From assembly GCA_964569845.1 (NCBI GenBank), contig CAZMUQ010000040.1, positions 1 to 9,607 on the forward strand: a DNA stretch of 9,607 bases, read 5' to 3'. The notes under the pieces are model-generated. The model saw only the letters and a program-made list of their open reading frames with translations, did no database searches and was not told the origin of the DNA. A program made the translations under genes and the position numbers. Source of the stretch: CAZMUQ01 sp964569845 (GTDB lineage Archaea; Thermoproteota; Bathyarchaeia; Hecatellales; Hecatellaceae). Each line of letters starts with the position of its first letter. The stretch's first letter is position 1. Below are positions 1-6,473 of the stretch, one piece after another.

Positions 1-53
1 GATGTGAGCCTCTCGAGCTCACGACCCGGGTTCAAATCCCGGCCGGAGCACCA
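1..53 (+). tRNA. tRNA-Glu (anticodon CTC), 3' part only
   Basis: The 5' end is cut off by the window. Visible are the anticodon arm (stem TGAGC at 5-9, loop CTCTCGA at 10-16, stem GCTCA at 17-21), giving anticodon CTC at 12-14. A 4-nt variable loop follows, then the T arm (CCGGG, loop TTCAAAT, CCCGG), the acceptor 3' strand CCGGAGC, discriminator A and an encoded CCA at 51-53. CTC reads GAG, so this is glutamate. The acceptor strand implies a gene starting GCTCCGG, the usual archaeal tRNA-Glu start (family knowledge). I see no second copy of the 3' end downstream that would mark an attachment site. Confidence 0.93.
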
Positions 54-77
54 TAGTTCAAGTTCAGTTCACAACTC

Positions 78-90
78 CCTATTTTTATTT
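78..90 (+). terminator. T-rich stretch after the tRNA
   Basis: A pyrimidine/T-rich run (CCCTATTTTTATTT) lies about 25 nt past the tRNA 3' end. Archaeal RNA polymerase commonly stops at such T tracts, so this is the likely end of the tRNA transcript. No hairpin precedes it. Confidence 0.4.
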
Positions 91-153
91 AAGGATGCCT
101 GGTCTACAAGTAGGCTGAAGATTTATGACTATGACCATATTTTGGTTCATCAA

Positions 154-174
154 AAAGCTATTAATGGTAGCTTT
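154..174 (-). terminator. Hairpin plus T-run ending the ATPase gene
   Basis: Perfect 7-bp inverted repeat: AAAGCTA at 154-160 and TAGCTTT at 168-174 with a 7-nt loop. It begins 4 nt past the ATPase stop codon at 178-180. Read on the minus strand the stem runs into a T5 tract, so it has the layout of a bacterial-style intrinsic terminator. It could instead be only a 3'-end stabilising stem ahead of an archaeal T-tract terminator. Confidence 0.6.
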
Positions 175-177
175 CCC

Positions 178-1668
178 CTAGCACATTAGTAAGAAAAGCC
201 AGCATGGGATAAACAGGATATCATCTGCATAGTCGAGTTTTTCTCGCATAATGACCATTTGAAAAGGTGGTTTATGGTTGCGAGAAAACTCTTGTAAACC
301 TTTTAGGTCCCTTTTATCGACAGAATCTTTGTATTTAACTTCTATTGGTATTACTCTTTGAAACAACTCCATTACTATGTCAACTTCATATCCCCTATCT
401 TTCCAATAGAAAAGCTGTGTTTCTAGGGAGGGTTCAAGGTTAAATTTCAACCTTTTACAGTGATCTGCAACTACAGCTTCCACTACTTTTCCGATTTCAG
501 CCGGGTTATTTAGGAGATGCTCATCTAGCATACCTGCCGCCGCATTTCTAATTCCTGGATCGTTAACGTAGACTTTCTTTTCTCGCCTGGCTCTCTTTAC
601 ACGGCTTTTTGAGTAGAACTCAGATTCGGAAATTAAAAATGCTGTTTTTAGAAAGTAAATGTAGGATTTGAGGGTTTGCCTTTTTAATCCTAAATCTCTT
701 GCGAGCTTCGAATAGTTTATTCTTTGGGAGCATTCCCTAGCCAGCACGGAAATTAGGTCTTCAAAGGCGATAGGATCTCTGATTTTAAAAGTTCTAACTA
801 TGTCTTTATAAATAGTGAGATTAAGATAGGTTTTAAGGTTCTCAGCAGCCTTATACATGTCATCAGTTGCAACAATCTCAGGGTATCCCCCCTTTAATAA
901 GTACTTGTGCAGAAAGAGGGTTAAGTATTCAACATCTTTAGCCAGCCTGTTGATGCTATCTTTTAAAGCAGAATAAAACAGGTGTGCATCACCGTTTTTA
1001 ACAGCGTCTTTAAATGCTTGTCTGAGCTGCCAGTTAATCTTGTTGAATCTTCTTTCAAAATCTTCCTCAGCCATTTGAAAACGGACAACCTCAAGAAATT
1101 TCATTGGAAGCACTATTTGTAGACTTAGTCTTCCAACAAGCGACTCAGCCCCACTAATCATTATGTTAACGCTTGAAGAACCTGAAACCAAAAATTTCAT
1201 TTTATAGCTAAGGTCGTACCATCTTTTTAGCGCATTTTCCCAGTTTTTTAACGTTTGAATTTCATCTAAGAAAATGTATATTTGCTCCTTTAGATCTGAG
1301 AGAGGCCTTTTAAGTACATATTTTGAGTATAGATTGAGGGTTTCCATTAATACTTCAATGGTGGCAATTTTGAGGTAGGGATCATCGAGAGAAATATATA
1401 GAATCTTTTCTGGTTCTAATCCTTTAGAAAGAAGATGTTCTATGAGTTGATACATAAGAGTGGTTTTTCCAACTCTTCTGGCGCCTACCAGGGCTAAAAT
1501 TTTGGGGCTATCTAAATTCTCTGATAACTTATAAAAATCTCTTCTTTTGAAAGGTGGTGCTTTAGAAGGAGGGACCTCTCCTGACATCCACCAAGGATTA
1601 TGTGCATATAAGATACGTAATAACTCGATTTCATCCAAACCTGTTACGCTAACTTTCTCCCTGTTCAT
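178..1668 (-). CDS. AAA-type ATPase with DUF4143-like region and PD-(D/E)xK-like C-terminus
   Basis: Cytosolic P-loop ATPase of the COG1373 type (AAA_14 plus DUF4143 architecture), whose cellular job is not established for the family. Numbering from a longer TTG start at 1695: Walker A GARRVGKT at 71-78, Walker B IYIFLDEIQ at 139-147, an SGSSS sensor-like stretch at 171-175, and the family's GGYPEIV at 269-275. The C-terminus has D439 and E452-V-K454 in hydrophobic strands, the pattern of a PD-(D/E)xK nuclease fold. I prefer the ATG at 1668 (496 aa): a TATA box centred near 1702 would start transcription near 1676, inside the longer reading frame. The gene is monocistronic, with its own promoter and terminator. 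Such ATPases are often accessory and lineage-scattered; position next to a tRNA gene fits that, but no integrase or repeat is visible. Confidence 0.9.
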   Translation of the reverse strand: MNREKVSVTGLDEIELLRILYAHNPWWMSGEVPPSKAPPFKRRDFYKLSENLDSPKILALVGARRVGKTTLMYQLIEHLLSKGLEPEKILYISLDDPYLKIATIEVLMETLNLYSKYVLKRPLSDLKEQIYIFLDEIQTLKNWENALKRWYDLSYKMKFLVSGSSSVNIMISGAESLVGRLSLQIVLPMKFLEVVRFQMAEEDFERRFNKINWQLRQAFKDAVKNGDAHLFYSALKDSINRLAKDVEYLTLFLHKYLLKGGYPEIVATDDMYKAAENLKTYLNLTIYKDIVRTFKIRDPIAFEDLISVLARECSQRINYSKLARDLGLKRQTLKSYIYFLKTAFLISESEFYSKSRVKRARREKKVYVNDPGIRNAAAGMLDEHLLNNPAEIGKVVEAVVADHCKRLKFNLEPSLETQLFYWKDRGYEVDIVMELFQRVIPIEVKYKDSVDKRDLKGLQEFSRNHKPPFQMVIMREKLDYADDILFIPCWLFLLMC

Positions 1669-1687
1669 AAAAATCACGTACTTTATA

Positions 1688-1717
1688 ATGGTCAAAATAA
1701 TATATAAAAATGACCAT
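1688..1717. promoter_or_regulatory. Inverted repeat ATGGTCA-N16-TGACCAT around the TATA box
   Basis: Two perfect 7-bp arms at 1688-1694 and 1711-1717 bracket the TATA box exactly, with 23 bp between arm centres (about two helical turns). A dimeric repressor bound here would block TBP or polymerase. A near copy, GTGGTCA, lies upstream at 1755-1761, and exact TGACCAT heptamers also occur at 132-138 and 252-258 near the other end of the gene. The regulator is unknown; function is inferred from geometry alone. Confidence 0.5.
1697..1707 (-). promoter_or_regulatory. TATA box of the ATPase gene
   Basis: On the minus strand the sequence TTTATATATT lies about 30-40 nt upstream of the ATG at 1668. 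This spacing predicts a very short leader (about 8 nt), typical of near-leaderless archaeal messages. No Shine-Dalgarno sequence precedes the ATG, which agrees. Confidence 0.6.
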
Positions 1718-1841
1718 CATATTAGACAATTTCCCTGATTTTTAGGACGCTATAGTGGTCAAATACCTCTTCATGATTTAAAAAATAAATGAGGAATAGT
1801 GGCAGTAGGATGTTTTTATTCAAATTTATTTCACAAACCTT

Positions 1842-2151
1842 CTAGTCAGATTTAACATCCTCTTTTATTTCAAGAATATGTTCACAAACAAGGTTTCCTT
1901 TAGCAGCCAACGTTTAACCTTAAACTCAACATAAGGATTAACAGCATTTACCAAGGTAGCAATAGCATTTAAATCATTACCTTTTAAACCAAGTTTTTGT
2001 GCAACCAAATAACCTAAAGCTTGACCCATTTTAAAAGCTTCTTCCTGAGCAGCTAAAAGATTACCTTTAAGTTTATCGTAAAATTCTCTTAATGAAGGTA
2101 TACTTATGCTTGCATCATACTTAAAGGGCTTAAAGGTACCTTAAAAGCCAT
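1842..2151 (-). pseudogene. Decayed small gene with two frame breaks
   Basis: No intact reading frame spans this stretch, but protein-like sequence does. It may begin at ATG 2151 (MAFKVPLSP), then shifts near 2125 into a frame open from 2140 to a stop at 1865. That frame reads FKYDASISIPSLREFYDKL and later LGYLVAQKLGLKGNDL and NAVNPYVEFKV. A second shift near 1907 leads to AAKGNLVCEHILEIK and a natural-looking stop at 1842. Joined, about 100 residues result, mostly helical, ending in a Cys-Glu-His-Ile motif. The pattern (LG helix, AVNP, late Cys) faintly recalls ATC-hydrolase-like small proteins, a weak guess. A 54-residue product from ATG 2029 is possible but would lack both ends. Either a true pseudogene or two sequencing indels. 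Confidence 0.6.
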
Positions 2152-2183
2152 ATCTATAAGCCCTAATTATGAAACTAAGAAAG

Positions 2184-2768
2184 CTATTCTATATTTTTTA
2201 GAAAAATTTTTCCCTTAAAAATTAAGTTTCTAAAGAATTCTAAAATTGTTTGGAAAAAGTTTAACCCTTCAAAATTTTTAGCTTCATCATCCACAGTCAT
2301 ATTTAAGCTATACTTTTCAGCTCCAGCAATAGTTGTATTTAGTAAGCCTTTTCCAACCATATTTCCAGAAAAACCTATAGTTTCATTTTTAACATCTACA
2401 TTAGTTTCAACTTCACCCTTACCTTTAACATTAAACCCTAAATCTAAAGATTTATTTTCAACCTGCTGAGAAATTTTTGCAGAACCATTCTCAACCCTAA
2501 GCCTAAAATCTAAGTCTTTATCAGTTAAATTCTGAGTTAAAACAGCATTTTCAGCCTCAACCTTAACACTACTAGAAACATTTGAAGATTTAACATTAAC
2601 AGTAAAATTTACATTACCACCACTACTTTCAACCCAAGCATAAACAGAAAATTTTGTCTGATTATCTGAAACATTAAAACTATAAACAGGTAGAATAAAC
2701 ATTAAAGTAAGTAAGGTTAAGACAAATAAAAAGGAAACAAATTTTTTAGAAGAAATTAATACCACCAT
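2184..2768 (-). CDS. Secreted, heavily N-glycosylatable protein of unknown function
   Basis: I do not recognise the family. Numbering from the longest start, TTG 2774: residues 10-32 form a signal peptide or membrane anchor (basic KK, then a long Leu/Phe/Val core). The rest is beta-rich, with alternating polar and hydrophobic residues and no cysteine. It carries ten Asn-X-Ser/Thr sequons (N34, 38, 56, 65, 82, 96, 107, 130, 146, 158), very dense for about 165 mature residues, so an archaeal surface glycoprotein is likely. The C-terminus (FFQTILEFFRNLIF) is aromatic and amphipathic and could bind membrane. I prefer ATG 2768, which starts ATGGTGGT like the Trm112 gene here. It lies downstream of the Cys-rich secreted protein, with which it may be co-expressed. 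Confidence 0.75.
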   Translation of the reverse strand: MVVLISSKKFVSFLFVLTLLTLMFILPVYSFNVSDNQTKFSVYAWVESSGGNVNFTVNVKSSNVSSSVKVEAENAVLTQNLTDKDLDFRLRVENGSAKISQQVENKSLDLGFNVKGKGEVETNVDVKNETIGFSGNMVGKGLLNTTIAGAEKYSLNMTVDDEAKNFEGLNFFQTILEFFRNLIFKGKIFLKNIE

Positions 2769-2793
2769 CTCCAAGAATTAAACATAACTTAAC

Positions 2794-2805
2794 AAAAAGA
2801 AAAAA
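2794..2805 (-). terminator. T-rich terminator after the Cys-rich protein gene
   Basis: Reading leftward, CC is followed by T6, C, T5, about 45 nt past the stop at 2851-2853. Such a double T tract without a hairpin is the standard archaeal termination signal. It sits between the proposed TATA box of the next gene and its start. Confidence 0.5.
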
Positions 2806-2813
2806 GGTTTTAG

Positions 2814-2823
2814 TTTTTATTTA
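2814..2823 (-). promoter_or_regulatory. Possible TATA box of the glycoprotein gene
   Basis: TTAAATAAAA on the minus strand, about 45-50 nt upstream of the start codon, would give transcription from about 2793 and a leader of about 20-25 nt. It is one of several AT-rich stretches here, so the assignment is weak; read-through from the upstream gene is the alternative. Confidence 0.35.
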
Positions 2824-2850
2824 ACCCTTCTTGTAATTTACTTTACCAGT

Positions 2851-3531
2851 TTAGTACCAGAATTCAGTCAATTGCCAACCAGACATGCTAGCATCATCCA
2901 TATCAGCATATTGAACGCCCATAGTCCAGAAGCTAACATTTTCACCAAAGGCACCCATAACATGGCTTTCATCTTCACTTGTTGAGCTTGCAGCTTGAAC
3001 AATTAAAACACTTTCACCAGATCCTTCAGCATACTGAAACTGTCCAACATATGTACCACCGCCACCATCAGTAGTGCATATACCACAGCGTGGTGAGACA
3101 GCATATCCTTGAGCTTGGCAGATGCTAGCATCACCATTTTCAACTTCAACAAGCTGGTAAGCACTGTAGTCAACTGTTCTGCATGTTGGACATGGGCAAC
3201 CTTCCTCGCCTGTAGGTACACAGAAAATACTTCCAACCGCCATACTAGCACTTACAAGGCTACCTTCAGCGTCAACACCTTGAATTACGTAACCTTCACA
3301 ATCTGTACCTTCACCATATTGACCTATATAACCTGTACCGTCATCAACTTCTGCTGTTTGAAGCATAATATAATTGTCTGTTGAAGCTGAAGAGGATATT
3401 AGAACGCTTGCATCTTCAAATTCAGCATCAATATCAATACTCCATGCTGCTGCTAATCCAACCATTCCAGCAAAAAGTAGAATGGCTAGCATGAATGCTG
3501 CTGCTGTTTGGGTTGTTTTTAAACCTATCAT
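2851..3531 (-). CDS. Secreted acidic, cysteine-rich repeat protein, unknown function
   Basis: No family recognised. Residues 1-29 are a clear signal peptide (K5, hydrophobic core 10-24, cleavage likely after GLAAA). The mature part of about 197 residues has no lysine and only two arginines (R118, R148) against many Asp/Glu. It has eight cysteines: C78, C104, C112, C114, C117, C138, C149 and C152, including a CPCPTC cluster and CGIC, suited to disulfides or a metal knot. Two segments look like repeats: GYIGQYGEGTDCEGYVIQ from residue 67 and TYVGQFQYAEGSGESVLIVQ from 160. Aromatic residues crowd the C-terminus. Start ATG 3531 has two upstream GGTGA-like sites and a strong TATA box, suggesting high expression. 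It follows the signal peptidase gene, a plausible processing enzyme for it. A filament or surface-layer subunit is my inference. Confidence 0.8.
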   Translation of the reverse strand: MIGLKTTQTAAAFMLAILLFAGMVGLAAAWSIDIDAEFEDASVLISSSASTDNYIMLQTAEVDDGTGYIGQYGEGTDCEGYVIQGVDAEGSLVSASMAVGSIFCVPTGEEGCPCPTCRTVDYSAYQLVEVENGDASICQAQGYAVSPRCGICTTDGGGGTYVGQFQYAEGSGESVLIVQAASSTSEDESHVMGAFGENVSFWTMGVQYADMDDASMSGWQLTEFWY

Positions 3532-3538
3532 TTATTGT

Positions 3539-3554
3539 TTCACCCTTTCACCTA
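3539..3554 (-). promoter_or_regulatory. Double Shine-Dalgarno site of the Cys-rich protein gene
   Basis: Minus strand reads AGGTGAAAGGGTGAAAC ahead of the ATG at 3531. It has two GGTGA-type matches to the archaeal 16S rRNA tail, the nearer about 9 nt from the start. This fixes the start codon and marks the strongest ribosome site in the window. Confidence 0.75.
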
Positions 3555-3584
3555 ACTGTTTGTAGTTTACTATTGGCTGGGTTT

Positions 3585-3596
3585 GCTTATATAGCC
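3585..3596 (-). promoter_or_regulatory. Strong TATA box of the Cys-rich protein gene
   Basis: GGCTATATAAGC on the minus strand is a near-consensus archaeal TATA box. Transcription is expected near 3565, giving a leader of about 34 nt that contains the double GGTGA site. Confidence 0.7.
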
Positions 3597-3608
3597 GTAA
3601 GAAAACCT

Positions 3609-3631
3609 GTTTCTACTTAATAGTCAGAAAC
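3609..3631 (-). terminator. Hairpin between the signal peptidase and Cys-rich protein genes
   Basis: GTTTCTACT at 3609-3617 pairs with AGT-C-AGAAAC at 3622-3631: nine base pairs, one bulged C, loop TAAT. It starts 16 nt past the signal peptidase stop (3647-3649) and ends about 13 nt before the TATA box of the next gene. On the minus strand it is followed by GG then TTTTC. It may end the upstream operon; being just upstream of a TATA box, it could equally be an activator or repressor site. Confidence 0.5.
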
Positions 3632-3646
3632 AATGTTACCTATTCC

Positions 3647-4243
3647 TTATTCCATCAACCCAATTCTTTTAGCTTTCCTAGCCCTAAAAATTAGGGTAAA
3701 AATGTAGAAGGCTAAACATAAGCTAATGATAAAAACTCCATAGGGGCTTTTAAGAAACAGTATTAACCAACCAACCATAGGGATAACAGCAACAACCTTT
3801 CCTACAAGGTTTTCTTCAGGTAATCCTGGGGTTCCAAGCCATGGGTCAGCTATAGGATTGTTATCTCCCTTAGTTTTAAGGTATGGTTTCCCATCAACCC
3901 ATACAACACCAACAACCCTATGAACAATAACTGTAGGATTTTTAAGATTATTTGGAGTATAAGCATAAAAAACAACTATATCTTCAACTCCATTATTAAA
4001 ATCCTTTAAAACCTCTCCAATAGAAACCCCCTTAACAACAATTAAATCTCCAACATTAAGGGTTGGTTTCATACTTTCAGATGTAACAGCAAGTATAGGT
4101 TGACCGGTTGAAAAAACAATGGATAAGCTAAACCAGAAGGCAAGTATAAGACTTAATATTAAGAGAACTGGAAAAATATTTTTGAGAATTGTTTTTAATC
4201 TCATAAAAAGAGGGGTTTGTTGAGTTTTAATCGTTACCTTCAC
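3647..4243 (-). CDS. Archaeal-type signal peptidase I (SipW-like)
   Basis: Membrane serine protease that removes signal peptides on the outer face of the cytoplasmic membrane. Helices: residues 22-46, and 152-164 plus 168-186 near the C-terminus. Catalytic Ser57 lies in TSESMKPT. The archaeal/ER-type enzyme uses His rather than Lys, here H108 in VIVHRV. The acidic partner is D127 in KGDNN or D133 in ADPW. The usual box order is intact, so it should be active. Start is uncertain: GTG 4243 overlaps the upstream gene by 17 nt, while ATG 4204 (residue 14) begins 22 nt after that gene's stop; the GGTGAAGG around 4236-4244 supports translational coupling either way. It is last in a three-gene operon and is flanked by secreted proteins, pointing to a dedicated rather than general enzyme. 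Confidence 0.92.
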   Translation of the reverse strand: MKVTIKTQQTPLFMRLKTILKNIFPVLLILSLILAFWFSLSIVFSTGQPILAVTSESMKPTLNVGDLIVVKGVSIGEVLKDFNNGVEDIVVFYAYTPNNLKNPTVIVHRVVGVVWVDGKPYLKTKGDNNPIADPWLGTPGLPEENLVGKVVAVIPMVGWLILFLKSPYGVFIISLCLAFYIFTLIFRARKAKRIGLME

Positions 4244-5888
4244 CGGTAATATTTTCTAAAACTTTTTGGAAAGCCTCATTAATTATTAAGCCAGCATAGT
4301 TTGATGATGAAACAACATTAAAGCTTACAGTTTTACCTTCAACTTCAACAACATGTTGACCTAAAGTTTTAGGATAATAGAAGATGCTGCATTGCCTAGT
4401 TTCTCCAGGCTTAATTGTAACTGTAACTGCACCTGCAAATTTACCGTCAACCTTAAAGATTATAGTTTTTGTATCAGTTTTTCCACCAATATTTGAAACT
4501 AAAGCTGTAATCTTAACTGGACTATTAATTGTTGCAGCTGGATTAACATTAACACCCACACCAACAACCTCAATCTTAGCTTCAACACCACCATTAACAG
4601 TAAACTTAACAGTTTTTTCTGCTGTTAATGGTGGATGATAAGCATCTATAGGATCTGCTGAAACTTTTACAGTTAAACCGTAAATACCAGCTTCCAACCC
4701 TGGAACCTTAAAACTAAAAACTCCATCCTCAGATGGTTCAACATCAAAACTCATCAAAACTTTATTATCGTGCTTTAACTCAACATAAACAGGCTTCTGA
4801 ATTGTTACATAACCGTTAACAGTAAATTCTTCACCACTATTAATATTATCTGGAAGCTGGAAACCTATTTGAGGTTCAACTATTATAAATGGAACCGTGA
4901 TAGTTTCACCTGAAACAACTCTTTCAATCTTTAACTGAGCAGTACATGGATAAACATTTGGAACTTTAATTTCAGCAATAAAAACTCCACCATTTCTTGT
5001 AATTTTAAAGGATGCAGGTCTTTCACCATCATAGGGAGTCCAAATATAGAATTGAAGTCTATGAGTTTCACCTTCATCCTTAATGTCTATACCTTCAACA
5101 ATAAGCTTCCCGTTAACAGGAGCAATACTATCACCAATCTTAGAGTAGATTCTTGTTACCTTAAAGACATTTGAAAGGTCTCCGCTAATAGATGTAAATG
5201 AACGGTAATTACCATAGGAATCAAAATATCCTCCAACAGGATTTAAACCTATAAGCTGGTCGTATATACTGAAAATTTTTGCTGTATAGGAATCCTTTTC
5301 TCTTTGAAGCTCATAAATCCTATTATAATGCTCATTAATTTTACTGTTTAAAATTCTTACAGCTTCATCAGCTCGAGCATTCTCCTCTAAAAGCTCGTTT
5401 ATCTGGTCTTGATTATTTCCACCAAAATTTTTAAGAAGCTCAATTGTTTTTAAGTTTGAATCTTTAAGGTTTTCTAAACGCATTATCTGCATTTTCAAGG
5501 ATAATATAACCTTTTGATGAGCATCTATAGCATTATATTGAAGCTCATTAACCTTTGCATATTCACGTATAAGTGTGTGAAGTAAGCTCACCTTCTGTTC
5601 AAGATTACTAAGTCTTCCCTCAATACCACTCATCCAAGAATAAATCGACATTAACGAGCTTTCAAGAGCATCAACCCTACTATAAACCTGGGATAGCTGC
5701 TCCTCAGCTTCTTCAGCTTCTTTAAACTCGTCAGACTTTTTAACCATGATGTCAATAACAGCTTTAACATCCTGCTTACTTTTGATAGCTATCAAAATAT
5801 CAAGGGTTATTGCTTCAGCTGTAAAGCAACTTAAAGCTAAAATAGCAACCATAAAAAACCCTAAAAAAATTGTAGAAGTACTTTTCAT
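4227..5888 (-). CDS. Secreted coiled-coil protein with beta domains, CARDB-like C-terminus
   Basis: Extracellular scaffold-like protein of 553 residues from the ATG at 5888. Order: signal peptide 1-26 (ending FTAEA), long helical coiled coil about 49-209 rich in Glu/Lys/Leu heptads, a linker, then at least three beta-rich segments. The last, about 434-527 (INSPVKITALVSNIGG, then KPGETRQCSIFY), resembles CARDB/APHP domains that occur in archaeal surface proteins. There is no C-terminal membrane helix, so it is either released or held by partners. ATG 5888 is preferred over GTG 5906 because AGGTGAG sits 6 nt upstream and contains the stop codon of the preceding regulator gene. Middle gene of the operon with the signal peptidase. 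Specific function unknown; adhesion or filament assembly is inferred. Confidence 0.85.
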   Translation of the reverse strand: MKSTSTIFLGFFMVAILALSCFTAEAITLDILIAIKSKQDVKAVIDIMVKKSDEFKEAEEAEEQLSQVYSRVDALESSLMSIYSWMSGIEGRLSNLEQKVSLLHTLIREYAKVNELQYNAIDAHQKVILSLKMQIMRLENLKDSNLKTIELLKNFGGNNQDQINELLEENARADEAVRILNSKINEHYNRIYELQREKDSYTAKIFSIYDQLIGLNPVGGYFDSYGNYRSFTSISGDLSNVFKVTRIYSKIGDSIAPVNGKLIVEGIDIKDEGETHRLQFYIWTPYDGERPASFKITRNGGVFIAEIKVPNVYPCTAQLKIERVVSGETITVPFIIVEPQIGFQLPDNINSGEEFTVNGYVTIQKPVYVELKHDNKVLMSFDVEPSEDGVFSFKVPGLEAGIYGLTVKVSADPIDAYHPPLTAEKTVKFTVNGGVEAKIEVVGVGVNVNPAATINSPVKITALVSNIGGKTDTKTIIFKVDGKFAGAVTVTIKPGETRQCSIFYYPKTLGQHVVEVEGKTVSFNVVSSSNYAGLIINEAFQKVLENITGEGND

Positions 5889-5894
5889 ACCTTT

Positions 5895-5902
5895 CTCACC
5901 TA
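5895..5902 (-). promoter_or_regulatory. Shine-Dalgarno site overlapping a stop codon
   Basis: AGGTGAG on the minus strand serves as ribosome site for ATG 5888 and its TGA (5896-5898) ends the winged-helix gene. Ribosomes stopping there are placed to restart on the coiled-coil gene, so the two are translationally coupled. Confidence 0.7.
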
Positions 5903-6336
5903 ACACTTAACTGTGATTTTAAAGTGGATTTTCCCCTATGCAGGAGAAAAACTGGATAGGGGTAGCTAGAATCTCTACTATACGTATTTTCAAAATTTTC
6001 TAGAAGCTTATTTAGTGAAGCTAAATGTTCTAGGAAAGCTCTACCTTTTTCTGTTGTCTTATAAACTTTTTTCCCATTTGAATTGTTAACTTCAACAATT
6101 AATCCTGATGATAAAAGAAGCCTCATATATTTATGTAAAACTTTAAAGTTTAGATTTGCATTATAAACTATCCTTGTTTTTGTTGCTCCATCTAATGCTT
6201 CAATAAGTATTTCCTCAATAAGTCTAATATAGCTACGCCTACTCTTTTTCTCAATCTTCTTCACATTAGCCAATAACTTTTCCACCTTACTAACCCAATC
6301 TAGGAAGCAGTACACTATATTAAACTGGAAGAACAA
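5896..6336 (-). CDS. Winged-helix protein, HTH_45-like, first gene of the surface operon
   Basis: Probable DNA-binding regulator. Residues 33-60 (YIRLIEEILIEALDGATKTRIVYNANL) carry the typical archaeal HTH_45 signature, a helix followed by G-x-T/R-K-T-x-I-x-Y and N-L. A recognition helix (FKVLHKYMRLLLSSGLIVEV) and the wing ending YKTTEKGRAFLEHL follow. About 35 residues trail beyond the fold, Tyr/Ser-rich, with no clear domain. The longest start is TTG 6336, with an AGGTTAG-like site upstream; GTG 6285 would remove 17 residues that are not part of the fold, so the start is unsure. Its stop sits in the ribosome site of the coiled-coil gene, so it probably regulates its own operon (inference), from a divergent promoter shared with the membrane coiled-coil gene at 6474. 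Confidence 0.82.
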   Translation of the reverse strand: MFFQFNIVYCFLDWVSKVEKLLANVKKIEKKSRRSYIRLIEEILIEALDGATKTRIVYNANLNFKVLHKYMRLLLSSGLIVEVNNSNGKKVYKTTEKGRAFLEHLASLNKLLENFENTYSRDSSYPYPVFLLHRGKSTLKSQLSVR

Positions 6337-6388
6337 AAGTTTCTAACCTAAAATACGGACTAAAAGTCTGGTGAAAAATATCCATAAT

Positions 6389-6400
6389 TCTTATATACTT
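6389..6400. promoter_or_regulatory. Near-symmetric TATA element between divergent genes
   Basis: The sequence around TTATATACTT reads as TTATATAC on the plus strand and GTATATAA on the minus strand. Placed between the genes at 6336 (-) and 6474 (+), it could serve either or both. Predicted starts are near 6421 (+) and 6370 (-), with leaders of about 53 and 35 nt. Confidence 0.5.
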
Positions 6401-6473
6401 AAAACACAGTATCCTTGAAACAATAACATAAAAGTTTAGGGGAAGAAGAACAATTAGGTCTTCAACAATTCTG

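Noticed and set aside
1..53. tRNA 3' end as an integration site for a mobile element carrying the ATPase
   Set aside because: No integrase and no repeat of the tRNA 3' end found in the window.
4..189. Plus-strand open frame across the tRNA
   Set aside because: It runs through the tRNA gene and the terminator region and its product is low-complexity Ser-rich with no fold; a chance frame.
1547..1738. Plus-strand frame over the ATPase 5' end
   Set aside because: Antisense to the ATPase start and promoter; no protein-like features.
2851..3531. Cys-rich protein as a TasA/camelysin or class III pilin homologue
   Set aside because: Beyond a signal peptide and a nearby SipW-like peptidase I see no matching motif; the N-terminus lacks the pilin KG/Q processing pattern.
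3003..3565. Open frames on both strands inside the Cys-rich protein gene (3003-3251 minus, 3109-3384 plus, 3374-3565 plus)
   Set aside because: The frame at 2851-3531 has a signal peptide, strong ribosome site and TATA box; the others are shadows of its composition.
4384..4638. Plus-strand frame opposite the coiled-coil gene
   Set aside because: Antisense to a well supported beta domain, with a Thr/Pro/Val-rich mirror sequence and no ribosome site.
4227..5888. Coiled-coil protein as a lipoprotein via ALSC in the signal peptide
   Set aside because: The residues before Cys do not fit a lipobox, and an ordinary AEA cleavage site follows directly.
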